Assembly (NCBI GenBank): GCA_034432555.1
Contig: DAOUBW010000038.1
Coordinates: 1 to 64,000 of the forward strand
Source: CP2-2F sp034432555
Lineage (GTDB): Bacteria; Chloroflexota; Anaerolineae; Aggregatilineales; UBA2796
Reading direction: 5' to 3'
DNA: 64,000 nucleotides
Positions 18,011 to 26,524 of the stretch are shown here, one piece after another. The notes under the pieces were generated by a model. That model searched no databases and was not told where the DNA came from. It worked only from the letters and a program-made list of their open reading frames with translations. Position numbers and translations under genes: made by a program. Positions within the stretch are counted from its first letter, which is position 1. Every line of letters starts with the position of its first letter.

Positions 18011-20563
18011 ATGGCAAACGAACAGGCGCAACAACTCCTTCAGCAGGGCATCACCGCTGTGAAGGCAGGGCAGCGAGATGAAGCGCGCCGCCTGCTGCAA
18101 GAGGCAATTCGGCGCGAGCCTGAGAACGAATCGGCGTGGTTGTGGCTCTCCGGCGTTGCCAACAACAACGATGAGCGCATCTTTTGCCTGATGAAGATTC
18201 TTGAAATTAACCCTTTTAACCAAAACGCGCTTAAAGGTTTGGCAAAATTAGGGGTACAGCCGCCCGGCACAACGGGCATCCGCCGCTTAAAAGAGCAACC
18301 GCCGCCGCCCGGTTTGGAGAAAACCGTCCGTCCGCCGACCACCAGCCTGCAACGCCCTGCCACCGGCGGACTCAGCACGCCCACTCAACCACCCAGCAGC
18401 GGCAGGCTGGAGCGCCCATCACCCACCGCACCGCAACCACCTGTGCCACGCCTTGATGAGCGCCGCCTGATCAGCCTGAACGAGCAGCTTGATCGCTTCT
18501 TGAGCGGCTATCAAGAACTGCCAGAGGCATCCCTGCCCTTCACGTGGACGAAAAAAGGGCGTGGGCGCGTTGGCGAACTGAGCGACCAGGCACTGCGCCT
18601 GCGGATTGGCGCGGCAATTGGCGGTGGCGCTGCCGTCCTGATTGGCGTTGTGGCACTGATTTTCGTCTTGTTGGGCGGCGATGGTGGCACAGGGCTTGCC
18701 CTGCTGCGCGGCACGAACACGCCAACCGTCACCCAAACGCCTTCGGCAACGCCAACTTTCGGCTTAACCAGCACGCCCAGCAACACACCGCGTGCCGCAC
18801 GCACCGAGACACCGACGCCAAACATCCCGCCCGGCAGCATTTACAGCCCAACCCTGACGCCCGCCTTCCCTGAGCCGCGCTCTAACCCGATGCGCCAAGC
18901 AATTGCGCTGCTTGCCGCCCAAAACTATGACGAGGCGCTCGAAATTTTGGAGAGCGAACGCAAAGCGTTGGAATTAGCGAAGAACGATGCTTACTACGAG
19001 ATCATCTATTACATGATCTCCGCCTACCTTGCCGAGAACCGTCCCGGTGAGGCAGAGCGCCTGCTGAATGCCAACCGCAACCCAGGCAATGCTGCCTTCC
19101 ATGCGGCGCGTGCGTTGCTCAGCTTTGTGCGCGGCGATTTTGACACCGCCCTGACCGACGCCGTAACTGCCCAACGTGCCGATGCACGCTGGACGCAGCC
19201 CGCTATTGTGGTGGCGCGTGTGCAGGCGGCACGCGGTAACTTTGCCGCCGCACGCGATGCACTGCGAAATGCCATCAACGCCAATCCGCGCAATGTGGAA
19301 CTGATCTTGGCACGCGCCCAGATCAACCTTGAAGCTGGCACACTTAACGACGCCCTGACCGATGCCGAACTCGCACTCTACATCGATCCACTCAACCGCA
19401 CTGCCTACCAAACGCGCAACGAAGTGCTGCTGGCGCTTGCCGCTGCCCAAAGTGACCCTGTGACGCGCATTGAAACTTATGGGCGGGCAGTGATCGGCGC
19501 GCAGGCGTACCTGATCTACTATCCCGGCGATACGGAAGCGTGGGCGCAGCTTGGGCGCGCACGGCAAGGCGAGGGCAACTTCAGCGAGGCGCTGGATGCC
19601 TATACACAAGCTGTCGTTACAGACAAAACTTCTGAGACGGCACGCCAAGTCTTTTTGGCGCAAGGTGAGCTGCTGCTCCGCACACGGCGCTATGCAGAGG
19701 CGCGCGATGCCTTCGAGGCAGCACTTGCCATCCGCGAGACGAGCGATACGCGCCGCCGCCGCCTAGAAGCAGCCAGCGCACTAGGCGACTACACGACTGC
19801 CCTAGATGACGTAACGCTGCTGCTGCGCGAAAATCCTGAAGATACAACGCTGCTCAGCGCACAGCTTGATCTGCTCATCGCGGCGTGGATGCGGCGCGGC
19901 ATTGACGAGGCACAGTTCACCGCTGAAGGTAGCCGCCTCACTGACGATCTGTTGGCAGGGCTGACTCCACAGGCGCGCCACAGCGCCGTACTCTATCGCG
20001 GCATGGTGCGCTACCTAACGGGCGATTATTCGGGCGCGCTGAATGACCTGAGCCAAGCGTTGGTGGTGCGTTCTACGGCTGCCGGTCACTATTACCGCGC
20101 CCTGACCCTGCGTGCGCTTGATCGCTGGGCAGAGGCAGCCCGCGACCTGCAATGGCTGGTCTACTTTGAAGAATTTGCCACACTGCCGCGCCTTTCGGAT
20201 GTGCAATCCCTCTTGGCGGCGATTGTCACTTCGCTGCCGACTGAGACTGCCACACCCACCCCGACCTCGACCAGTACGCCGACCCTCACGCCGACGCCTT
20301 CGGCAACCTTCACCGCAACGCTCACTTTTACGCCGAGCAGCACACCGACCCTCACACCGACCTTGACGCCTTCGCGCACGCTGACGCCCAGCCGCACACC
20401 GACCTTCACGCGAACGCCCACTATCACGCGGACACCGACCTTTACACGGACGCCCACGCTGACAATCACGCCAAGCCTGACGCGCACGCCGACTCCAACC
20501 CGCACTTTGACGCCGTCGCGCACCTTCACGGCAACGCCGCTTGGCACGCCACAGACGGAATAG
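18011..20563 (+). CDS. Membrane-anchored TPR protein with Thr-Pro-rich C-terminal stalk
   Basis: An 850-residue protein. Residues 1-80 are TPR-like helices (AQQLLQQGITAVKAGQRDEARRLL). A Pro-rich linker follows, and a single membrane segment lies at about 199-223 (IGAAIGGGAAVLIGVVALIFVLL). After a Thr/Pro linker, residues about 290-740 carry a long TPR array (ARGNFAAARDALRNAINANP, WAQLGRARQGEGNFSEALDAYTQAV). The last 110 residues are TPT/TxT repeats, a cell-wall-spanning or disordered stalk typical of Chloroflexi exported proteins. With one membrane segment the two TPR regions lie on opposite sides of the membrane. It probably acts as a protein-interaction scaffold; partners are unknown. It has its own promoter and a strong terminator. 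Confidence 0.85.
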   Translation: MANEQAQQLLQQGITAVKAGQRDEARRLLQEAIRREPENESAWLWLSGVANNNDERIFCLMKILEINPFNQNALKGLAKLGVQPPGTTGIRRLKEQPPPPGLEKTVRPPTTSLQRPATGGLSTPTQPPSSGRLERPSPTAPQPPVPRLDERRLISLNEQLDRFLSGYQELPEASLPFTWTKKGRGRVGELSDQALRLRIGAAIGGGAAVLIGVVALIFVLLGGDGGTGLALLRGTNTPTVTQTPSATPTFGLTSTPSNTPRAARTETPTPNIPPGSIYSPTLTPAFPEPRSNPMRQAIALLAAQNYDEALEILESERKALELAKNDAYYEIIYYMISAYLAENRPGEAERLLNANRNPGNAAFHAARALLSFVRGDFDTALTDAVTAQRADARWTQPAIVVARVQAARGNFAAARDALRNAINANPRNVELILARAQINLEAGTLNDALTDAELALYIDPLNRTAYQTRNEVLLALAAAQSDPVTRIETYGRAVIGAQAYLIYYPGDTEAWAQLGRARQGEGNFSEALDAYTQAVVTDKTSETARQVFLAQGELLLRTRRYAEARDAFEAALAIRETSDTRRRRLEAASALGDYTTALDDVTLLLRENPEDTTLLSAQLDLLIAAWMRRGIDEAQFTAEGSRLTDDLLAGLTPQARHSAVLYRGMVRYLTGDYSGALNDLSQALVVRSTAAGHYYRALTLRALDRWAEAARDLQWLVYFEEFATLPRLSDVQSLLAAIVTSLPTETATPTPTSTSTPTLTPTPSATFTATLTFTPSSTPTLTPTLTPSRTLTPSRTPTFTRTPTITRTPTFTRTPTLTITPSLTRTPTPTRTLTPSRTFTATPLGTPQTE
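20251..20550 (+). repeat. Low-complexity Thr-Pro codon repeats
   Basis: About 300 bases of degenerate 6- and 12-base units (ACGCCGACC-like) encode the TPT/TxT stalk of the TPR protein. It is coding sequence, not an intergenic repeat, and is likely to vary in length between strains. Confidence 0.7.
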
Positions 20564-20582
20564 TTGGCAACCCAAACACATT

Positions 20583-20610
20583 AAAAGCCCTGCACAGGCA
20601 GGGCTTTTTT
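20583..20610 (+). terminator. Strong intrinsic terminator after TPR gene
   Basis: Stem AGCCCTGC (20586-20593) with GCAGGGCT (20598-20605), loop ACAG, followed by a six-T run ending at 20610. Preceding A residues extend the stem. Confidence 0.9.
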
Positions 20611-20636
20611 GCGGCATTCTGGGGACTAGGTGGCGA

Positions 20637-21545
20637 TCAGCCGCCAATGATCGGGATAACTTCGCCGCTCACGGCGCGCTCTAGCGCAGTGGTCAGCGCA
20701 TCGCGTGCCAGCAGCGCGATCATCTGGCTGCGGTATTCGGCAGTAGCGCGGTACTTGCTGGTGCGTGCCGTCAAGGTTTGGCGTGCCAGATCAGCCGCCA
20801 TTTGGAGTGTTTCGGCGTTGGCAGGCTTGCCGATCAGGAATGCCTCCACCTCAGCGGCGCGGATAGGCGTGGGCGCCGTCGGCGCGATGACCAGCCGCAC
20901 CGCCGTGAAACGTTCGCGTTCTGCATCCAACTGCACCCATGCCGCGCAGCCGAGAATCGGCAGTGCTACGCCTTGCGGACGCATAATGCGCTTGAAGGCG
21001 GACGCCTCACCCGCTGCTGCCAGCTTGAAGCGAAAGCGCGTGATCAGCTCTTGGGCGGGATTGACCCGCGACTTGCCCGCACCCAAGAACAGATCGCCAA
21101 TGGGCAGCCATGTGCGCCCTTCAGCACTGGCAAGCTCTGCCTGTGCATCAAGCGCCACCAATGAGAGCGTGCCATCAGCCGCCGGCAAGGCGTGCGCCAC
21201 ATTGCCGCCAATGGTTGCCACATTCCGCACCTGCGGACCGCCCACCACGCCGCAGCTTTCGGCAAGGCAGGTTGCTTGCGCCCGAATGACCGCGTGCGCC
21301 ACAATGGCATTGTGCGTAACGCCAGCGCCCAGTGTCAGCATGTCTGCTTCTGCGTGAATGCTGGTTAGCTCTGGCACGCGGGTAATATCCACAAGGGCAG
21401 CGGCTTTGGGATGGCTGCCCTGCTGAATCTCCAGTAGCAGATCGGTGCCGCCTGCCACCACTTGTGCCGCGCCGCCATAGTCTGCCAGCCAACCGAGCGC
21501 TTGCTCAACGCTCGCCGCCACATGATACTGTTCCCAAAGCTGCAT
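20637..21545 (-). CDS. Molybdopterin hydroxylase FAD-binding subunit (xanthine dehydrogenase/CoxM type)
   Basis: A 302-residue flavoprotein of the FAD_binding_5 family with its CO_deh_flav_C tail. This is the middle electron-transfer subunit of xanthine dehydrogenase and CO dehydrogenase-type complexes. The FAD pyrophosphate motif VVAGGTDLLLEIQ lies near residue 30. The second, ATIGGNVAHALPAAD, lies near residue 110. The C-terminal part (TARTSKYRATAEYRSQM) is also typical. The [2Fe-2S] and molybdenum subunits that normally sit beside it are absent; its neighbours are a small membrane protein and the TPR gene. It is either an orphan that works with subunits encoded elsewhere or a remnant. The frame is intact. 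Confidence 0.88.
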   Translation of the reverse strand: MQLWEQYHVAASVEQALGWLADYGGAAQVVAGGTDLLLEIQQGSHPKAAALVDITRVPELTSIHAEADMLTLGAGVTHNAIVAHAVIRAQATCLAESCGVVGGPQVRNVATIGGNVAHALPAADGTLSLVALDAQAELASAEGRTWLPIGDLFLGAGKSRVNPAQELITRFRFKLAAAGEASAFKRIMRPQGVALPILGCAAWVQLDAERERFTAVRLVIAPTAPTPIRAAEVEAFLIGKPANAETLQMAADLARQTLTARTSKYRATAEYRSQMIALLARDALTTALERAVSGEVIPIIGG

Positions 21546-21566
21546 TAGATCACATCCTTTTGCTTG

Positions 21567-21863
21567 CTAACGCCGCAAGATATTACGACGTATCACATCG
21601 AAAATCAGCCACAGCGCTACGATCACAATCCCGATTACGGCAAGCTGCTGAACGGCACCCGCTAACAGCCAAGCCAGCCCCAACACCACGCCCGCCTTGA
21701 TCAGCGTGGCAGTGGTGCCGCTTGCCTCCCGAATATCGCGCCAAGCCGTCACTGCACGCTGCGAAACAGAGCGCGGCGCAGGCGGCGATTGCTCAGGCAG
21801 TGAGTCAGGCTCGGCTTTAGGTTGGCGTTGGCGCGCCGTGCCGTGCATTTCTGGGTCGCTCAT
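21567..21863 (-). CDS. Small membrane protein, unknown
   Basis: A 98-residue protein with a polar Pro-rich N-terminal half and two closely spaced hydrophobic segments (about 57-70 and 73-88; VVLGLAWLLAGAVQQLAVIGIVIVALWLIF, split here by Gln-Gln) and a basic tail (RRNILRR). I do not recognise a family. It lies 21 bases upstream of the FAD-subunit gene on the same strand, so the two may be cotranscribed. A positive-inside basic tail suggests the C-terminus is cytoplasmic. Confidence 0.55.
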   Translation of the reverse strand: MSDPEMHGTARQRQPKAEPDSLPEQSPPAPRSVSQRAVTAWRDIREASGTTATLIKAGVVLGLAWLLAGAVQQLAVIGIVIVALWLIFDVIRRNILRR

Positions 21864-22061
21864 GTGTGCCTCTCAATACTTTGTCAACAGCATTGATTCT
21901 AACCGCACTGCCAAAAGGCGCTATAGCCAAAAGGGTATTGTGTACACATTCTGACTGCTGCCGAGTAGGTCTATCGCAGCTTGCAAGCTGGCGAATTGCT
22001 CACAGCCATCTTTGATTGGAAGCAGGCATGATCGCGCAGCTTTCATCACACACCACATCTT

Positions 22062-22090
22062 TTGAATTTGCCACCTTTTGCGGGTATCAT
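22062..22090 (+). promoter_or_regulatory. Promoter of lutBC
   Basis: TTGAAT (22062-22067), 17 bases, TATCAT (22085-22090). The leader to the ATG at 22136 is about 40 bases. Confidence 0.6.
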
Positions 22091-22135
22091 CAGTGTGCCT
22101 AAATAAGTCTTTTTATACAGTCGAGGTGCGCCCTT

Positions 22136-23551
22136 ATGGAACTAAAAGCCAACGCCTTTAACCACTCGGCAACCATTGCCCTACACGATATTCAACTGCA
22201 AACAGCGCTCACCCGCGGCACCGGCAACGCCTCTAACGGACGCCTGCGTGCGATGGGCGAAGTGACCGACGCGCACGCCCTGCGCCAACAAGCGCGTGCC
22301 GCCAAACTGCGCGCCCTGCGCCACCTGCCCGACCTCTTAGAGCGCTTTGAGGCAAACATCAGCGGACGCGGCGTCACAGTGCTGTGGGCGGAAGATGCGG
22401 CTGAATGCAACCGCCTCGTCGTGGAGATTGCCCGTCGGCACGCCGTGCAGACCATCGTCAAAAGCAAGAGCATGGCAACCGAAGAAACTAACCTGAACCA
22501 CGCCCTTGAGGCTGCCGACTTAACTGTTATCGAGACCGATTTAGGCGAATACATCGTGCAGTTGGATGGCGATACGCCAAGCCACATCGTGATGCCGATC
22601 ATGCACAAAACACGCGAACAGGTGCGCGATCTGTTGGTGGAACAGCTCAACATGCCGCCCAGCGATGATCCTGAAGTGATGACTGCCTTTGCCCGCCAAA
22701 AACTGCGCGAGGCGTTCCTGAGCGCGGACATGGGCATTACCGGCGCCAATTTCCTCATCGCAGAGACGGGGACGGTTGCCATCGTGACCAACGAAGGCAA
22801 CGGGCGCATGTGCAGCAGCCTGCCACCCGTCCATGTGGTGGTAGCGGGCATCGAAAAGGTGGTGGAAACGGTGGCAGATTTTGCCACCCTTGTGCAGCTT
22901 CTGCCGCGTAGCGCCACCGGGCAGCGCATGACCTCTTACGTCCACCTGATGAGCGGTGCGGCGCAGCCCGATGATCCCGACGGCGCAGAGGCGATGTACG
23001 TCATCCTGCTGGACAACGGGCGCAGCCGCATTCACCAAACAGATTATGCAGAGGCGTTAGCCTGCATCCGCTGCGGCGCGTGCCTGAATACTTGCCCCGT
23101 TTACCAAAATGTGGGCGGGCATAGCTATGGGTGGGTCTATTCAGGTCCGATAGGGGCGGTCATCACGCCGCTGCTGCAAGGGGTGGGCAATGCGGCGCCG
23201 CTGCCGCACGCTAGCAGCCTGTGTGGCGCGTGCAAGTCCGCCTGCCCTGTGGATATCAACATCCCTGATATGCTGCTGCGCTTGCGCGCCGACTTGGTGG
23301 AAGAAGGGCATTCACCGACGGCTCTTGATGTTGGCATTGCGGCGTGGGCGCGTGGGATGTCCTCACCGCTGCTCTACGAGATCGGCGGCGCAGCCGCACG
23401 CCTTGCCACACGGACTCTGGCAGGTGAAAATGGGCAGCTTCAGCACTTGCCCATCCCGCTGCTCGGCAACTGGACGCACACCCGTGATTTTCCGCCCTTT
23501 GCGGCGAAATCTTTCCGCCAGCTGTGGCGTGAGCGCCAGCAAGGGAGCTAA
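22136..23551 (+). CDS. lutB: Lactate utilisation iron-sulfur protein LutB
   Basis: A 471-residue member of the LutB/LldF family, part of the LutABC complex that oxidises L-lactate to pyruvate. Residues about 70-300 form the LUD domain (SMATEETNLNHALE, NFLIAETGTVAIVTNEGNGR). Two ferredoxin-like motifs follow, CIRCGACLNTCPVY and CGACKSACPVDI, which bind [4Fe-4S] clusters. A helical C-terminal domain completes the usual length. It is separated by only five bases from lutC. The third subunit LutA (CCG domain) is not in the window. It could instead serve another 2-hydroxy acid. Confidence 0.92.
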   Translation: MELKANAFNHSATIALHDIQLQTALTRGTGNASNGRLRAMGEVTDAHALRQQARAAKLRALRHLPDLLERFEANISGRGVTVLWAEDAAECNRLVVEIARRHAVQTIVKSKSMATEETNLNHALEAADLTVIETDLGEYIVQLDGDTPSHIVMPIMHKTREQVRDLLVEQLNMPPSDDPEVMTAFARQKLREAFLSADMGITGANFLIAETGTVAIVTNEGNGRMCSSLPPVHVVVAGIEKVVETVADFATLVQLLPRSATGQRMTSYVHLMSGAAQPDDPDGAEAMYVILLDNGRSRIHQTDYAEALACIRCGACLNTCPVYQNVGGHSYGWVYSGPIGAVITPLLQGVGNAAPLPHASSLCGACKSACPVDINIPDMLLRLRADLVEEGHSPTALDVGIAAWARGMSSPLLYEIGGAAARLATRTLAGENGQLQHLPIPLLGNWTHTRDFPPFAAKSFRQLWRERQQGS

Positions 23552-23556
23552 GGCGC

Positions 23557-24252
23557 ATGATGCACGACACTCACACTGCCCGCGCTGCCATCCTCGCCCG
23601 TCTGCGCGGTGGCAAGCCGCCTTTTGAAGACGTGCCGCCTGCACCAGAGCAGCCGCTACCCGTCACGCAGCTTTCGCCCACCGAGTCGGCTGATCCTGAG
23701 GCACTCTTGGCGCGCTTCCGTACTGAGGTGGAGCGTTTGGGCGTACGGTTTCAGCACGCCGCCACTGCCGAAGGCGCGCTTGATTTACTGTTGGCGCGCT
23801 TGCGTGCCGAAGACGCCCAAGAGGCGCTGGTGTGGGAAAAACTGCCCATTCAAGGTGTTGCCCAAGCACTGGAGTCTATGCAGGTGCGCCCGATTATGCC
23901 GAAGATAAACGGCGCGGATCGTAAGGCTACCTATCAAGCGCTGGACTCGGTGCCCATTGGCATTAGCGGCGTGGATGCTGCCTTTGCCACCACTGGCACG
24001 CTGGCATTGGTCACACAGGCAGGGCAGGGCAGGCTGCCCTCACTGCTGCCGCCGCTGCATATTGCCTTGCTGCCGCGCCAAAACCTTTATCCGCGCCCTG
24101 AGAATTGGCTGTACGCGCATGGCGCGGAAACGCTCAGGCGCTCGCGCAGCGTCGTCTTTGTGACGGGTCCCAGCCGCACCGGCGATATTGAGATGCAGAT
24201 TATCATCGGCGTTCATGGACCAAAGTGGCTGCACATCATCGCTTTTGATTAG
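23557..24252 (+). CDS. lutC: Lactate utilisation protein LutC
   Basis: A 231-residue LUD-domain protein of the LutC/YkgG family, the small subunit of the lactate-oxidising LutABC complex. It contains GISGVDAAFATTGTLALVTQAGQGR and LPPLHIALLPRQNLYP, with a C-terminal VTGPSRTGDIEMQ that is strongly conserved in the family. The ATG at 23557 is preceded by AAGGCGC and an earlier GGGAG. It is translationally close to lutB and presumably in the same transcript. The next gene starts about 50 bases downstream. Confidence 0.92.
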   Translation: MMHDTHTARAAILARLRGGKPPFEDVPPAPEQPLPVTQLSPTESADPEALLARFRTEVERLGVRFQHAATAEGALDLLLARLRAEDAQEALVWEKLPIQGVAQALESMQVRPIMPKINGADRKATYQALDSVPIGISGVDAAFATTGTLALVTQAGQGRLPSLLPPLHIALLPRQNLYPRPENWLYAHGAETLRRSRSVVFVTGPSRTGDIEMQIIIGVHGPKWLHIIAFD

Positions 24253-24304
24253 CAAACAAGCTATACTCTGCCTGTGCAGAACGAACGAAAGAGGCGCGCC
24301 TTTT

Positions 24305-25273
24305 ATGTCCTTCCAGCTTGATCATATCGTGATCGCTGTCAGCGACTTGGCAACTGCCATAGAGGACTACCGCACGCTCGGTTTCAAGGTGCTAGAGGGC
24401 GGCGTTCATGCCAGCGGCGCAACGCACAATGCCTTGATCATCTTTGCCGATGGCACTTACCTAGAATTGCTGGCAGCCACAGGCGCCACACCTGCCCCTG
24501 AGGCGCTCGATTTCAGCCTGATGCTGGCAAGCGGCGAAGGGCTGAGCGGCTTTGCGCTGTGGGTGCCGAACCTAGCTGAGGCAGCAGCCGCACTCCGTGA
24601 ACGCGGCGTTGTGCTGAGCGATCTGCGCGATGGTGCGCGCCAGATGCCGAATGGCGAAGGGCTTGCTTGGCGGCTGGCACTGGTGAATGACGGCTTTCTG
24701 CCCTTCTTCATTGAAGACCTGACGCCGCGTCCGCTGCGCGTGCCAACCGACTCTGCTCTCACAGCGCATCCGAACGGTGTGCGCGGCATTGGCGGCATAG
24801 AAGTCGTCACGCCTGATCTGGCAGCCAGCCAAGCGCGCTACAGTGCCTTGCTTGGCGCAGATTCCGAACCTGCCGATATGCCCGATTTCGTCGCTTTTGC
24901 CCTACAGAATGCTCAACTTGTCATCAGTGCGCCGCGCAACGAAACAGCCGAGGCGGTCATTCGCTGGTCGGCGGCGCCGCTGGAAGCACTTGAAGATCAG
25001 TTGGACGCCATCTTCAGCGCCGATCTGCCGTCCGATGTGGCAGCACTACTGCATCAATCAGGGCAAATGTGGCAGCAATATGAGGCAGAAATTCGGCGGC
25101 AAGTGGCAGATCGGGCTGCCTATTTAGCGGCGCGCCACAACGCCGAATCGCTCTATGCGGTGCGCTTATGGCAAGGGGAAACGGCGGACGAGTTTCCGTT
25201 GGCAGATCAGCGCTTGACGCATGGGGTGCGCTTCACGGTGCAGGCGCTTTTCGATACTGAGGACGTGGACTGA
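24305..25273 (+). CDS. Glyoxalase-fold (VOC, Glyoxalase_3-like) protein
   Basis: A 322-residue protein. The N-terminal module (LDHIVIAVSDLATAIEDYRTLGF, GGVHASGATHNALIIFADGTYLELLA) matches the Glyoxalase_3-like VOC fold. A second VOC-like repeat begins near residue 150 (VRGIGGIEVVTPDLAASQARYSALL). His and Glu metal ligands can be placed in the first half, but the substrate is unknown. The longer frame starts at 24188 inside lutC. I chose ATG 24305 because AAAGAGG stands about 10 bases upstream and the fold starts immediately after. Its position after lutBC suggests it may be cotranscribed, and a metabolic detoxification role is inference. Confidence 0.8.
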   Translation: MSFQLDHIVIAVSDLATAIEDYRTLGFKVLEGGVHASGATHNALIIFADGTYLELLAATGATPAPEALDFSLMLASGEGLSGFALWVPNLAEAAAALRERGVVLSDLRDGARQMPNGEGLAWRLALVNDGFLPFFIEDLTPRPLRVPTDSALTAHPNGVRGIGGIEVVTPDLAASQARYSALLGADSEPADMPDFVAFALQNAQLVISAPRNETAEAVIRWSAAPLEALEDQLDAIFSADLPSDVAALLHQSGQMWQQYEAEIRRQVADRAAYLAARHNAESLYAVRLWQGETADEFPLADQRLTHGVRFTVQALFDTEDVD

Positions 25274-25279
25274 ATGGCG

Positions 25280-25307
25280 TGTGGTCTCAACTGTACAAGA
25301 GACCACA
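25280..25307. terminator. Hairpin between VOC gene and ferredoxin gene
   Basis: A 9-bp inverted repeat, TGTGGTCTC (25280-25288) and GAGACCACA (25299-25307), lies between convergent genes. No T-run follows on either strand, so efficiency is doubtful. Confidence 0.4.
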
Positions 25308-25361
25308 GCGCACCGAGCAACAGTTAGGGCGATCTGAAGGGATGCCGCCACAGAGACAGGC

Positions 25362-25712
25362 TTACTTATTCAAGGCGCTGTAGCCAGGTCCCTTTTGGAA
25401 GTAATCATAGTTGGGCTGAATGTCTTCGGTCAGGTCAATCACCTCGCCGCCTTGCGACTTGTAGCGCTCACCACTAAATGGGACCACTTCCTGATCGGCT
25501 GCCAACTCATAAGCCTGCGGCACTTCTTCCTCAGGGAAGATCGCCTCAAACGGGCATTCTGGCACGCACGCGCCGCAGTCAATGCACGTATCGGGATCAA
25601 TGAAGTACCAGGGCCATTCGTTTTCGGGCAAGCCCGGCACAATGCACTCGACCGGACAAACTTCCACACAGGCGCCATCGCGCAAACACAGGCTGGTGAT
25701 AATGTGAGTCAT
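25362..25712 (-). CDS. Ferredoxin with two Fe-S clusters (7Fe-type)
   Basis: A 116-residue electron carrier. Cysteines at 9, 15, 19 and 23 form an irregular first motif lacking the usual CxxC, which suggests a [3Fe-4S] cluster. Cysteines 43, 46, 49 and 53 (CIDCGACVPECP) form a regular [4Fe-4S] motif. The conserved ENEWPWYFIDPDTC segment is typical of 7Fe ferredoxins of this kind. An acidic C-terminal half follows. The frame extends to 25946, but ATG 25712 has the clear ribosome site GAGGAGA and starts directly at the fold. It is divergent from the DUF951 gene. Its redox partner is unknown. Confidence 0.9.
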   Translation of the reverse strand: MTHIITSLCLRDGACVEVCPVECIVPGLPENEWPWYFIDPDTCIDCGACVPECPFEAIFPEEEVPQAYELAADQEVVPFSGERYKSQGGEVIDLTEDIQPNYDYFQKGPGYSALNK

Positions 25713-25838
25713 GCTTTGTATCTCCTCAAGAGCAGAACACGGCGAAATGCCGCTAAACTTTTTGTTCACTGTGGTGAATTTAGCATAAGGTGCAGCCCAC
25801 TGCTGTGACTTTAGTCTCACTTTTCGGAAAGGTGTGCT

Positions 25839-26057
25839 ATGCCAAGTGATGTTCAGGTTGGCGATGTGGTGCAGATGCGGAAAAAGCACCCATGCGGCAG
25901 TGATCAGTGGCGCGTTTATCGCATCGGCGCCGATATTGGTGTTCAATGCTTAGGCTGCGAACGGCGCGTATTGTTGGCGCGCCGTCAGTTTGAGAAGGCA
26001 GTTAAGAAGTGGCTGCACAAGGCACAGCCCGATGATTCCGCACCGCCGCAAAGTTGA
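25839..26057 (+). CDS. DUF951 family protein
   Basis: A 72-residue protein with VGDVVQMRKKHPCGSDQW, RVYRIGADIGVQCLGC and LARRQFEKAVKK, which match the DUF951 family as I know it (HPCG and ClgC motifs). The two cysteine positions may bind a metal. A basic C-terminal helix suggests nucleic acid contact, but the function is not established. GGAAAGGTG provides a good ribosome site. It stands alone between a ferredoxin gene and a Fur-type gene, convergent with the latter. Confidence 0.8.
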   Translation: MPSDVQVGDVVQMRKKHPCGSDQWRVYRIGADIGVQCLGCERRVLLARRQFEKAVKKWLHKAQPDDSAPPQS

Positions 26058-26069
26058 GGTAACACACTG

Positions 26070-26513
26070 TTAATCCTCCGAGCGCGGCAAGGCGCGGCAT
26101 TCGGCGCACACACCGTACAGTTCCAGCAAATGCCCTTCGATTTTCACACCATGCAGGCGCTCTAAGTTGGTAATCAGCGCGCCCAGCTCGCAGTCTTCAA
26201 ACTCTATGCGCCGCCGACAGTGCGTGCAGATAATGTGATGATGATGTCCGCCCGGCATTAGCATGTAGTGGACGGTTGAGCCGCCTTGCACCGTCGTCCA
26301 CAAAATGCCGAGTTTGATCATCAAATCCAGCGTGCGGAAAACGCTGGCGCGCCCAATAGATGGATCACGCGCTTCGACTTCGGTCAGCAGTTCCGCTGCG
26401 GTGATGTGTCCGCCGCAATTTTCTAGAATATCAAGGATGGTCAGGCGCGGTGTGGTGATCTTGTAACCTGCTTCACGCAGAATCCGCACACTGGATGATT
26501 CAGAGCTGCTCAT
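26070..26513 (-). CDS. Fur-family metal-dependent transcription regulator
   Basis: A 147-residue repressor of the Fur/Zur/PerR group. The winged-helix domain (YKITTPRLTILDILENCGGHITAAELL, GRASVFRTLDLMIKLGIL) is followed by the metal-sensing dimer domain. HHHH at 90-93 and the structural zinc cysteines 96/99 and 136/139 are visible. Which metal or peroxide it senses cannot be told. TTG at 26528 overlaps the upstream stop, but ATG 26513 has AAAGGA at good spacing, so I use it. It follows the CNNM/CorC gene directly, suggesting a shared transcript. Confidence 0.9.
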   Translation of the reverse strand: MSSSESSSVRILREAGYKITTPRLTILDILENCGGHITAAELLTEVEARDPSIGRASVFRTLDLMIKLGILWTTVQGGSTVHYMLMPGGHHHHIICTHCRRRIEFEDCELGALITNLERLHGVKIEGHLLELYGVCAECRALPRSED

Positions 26514-26524
26514 CGGCGATCCTT

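Noticed and set aside
20251..20550. Repeat array resembling a CRISPR or tandem satellite
   Set aside because: The units are degenerate Thr-Pro codon runs in frame with the TPR protein and lack fixed-length spacers.
25362..25946. Longer ferredoxin start at 25946
   Set aside because: The extension crosses the divergent intergenic region and lacks family similarity. ATG 25712 has a GAGGAGA ribosome site.
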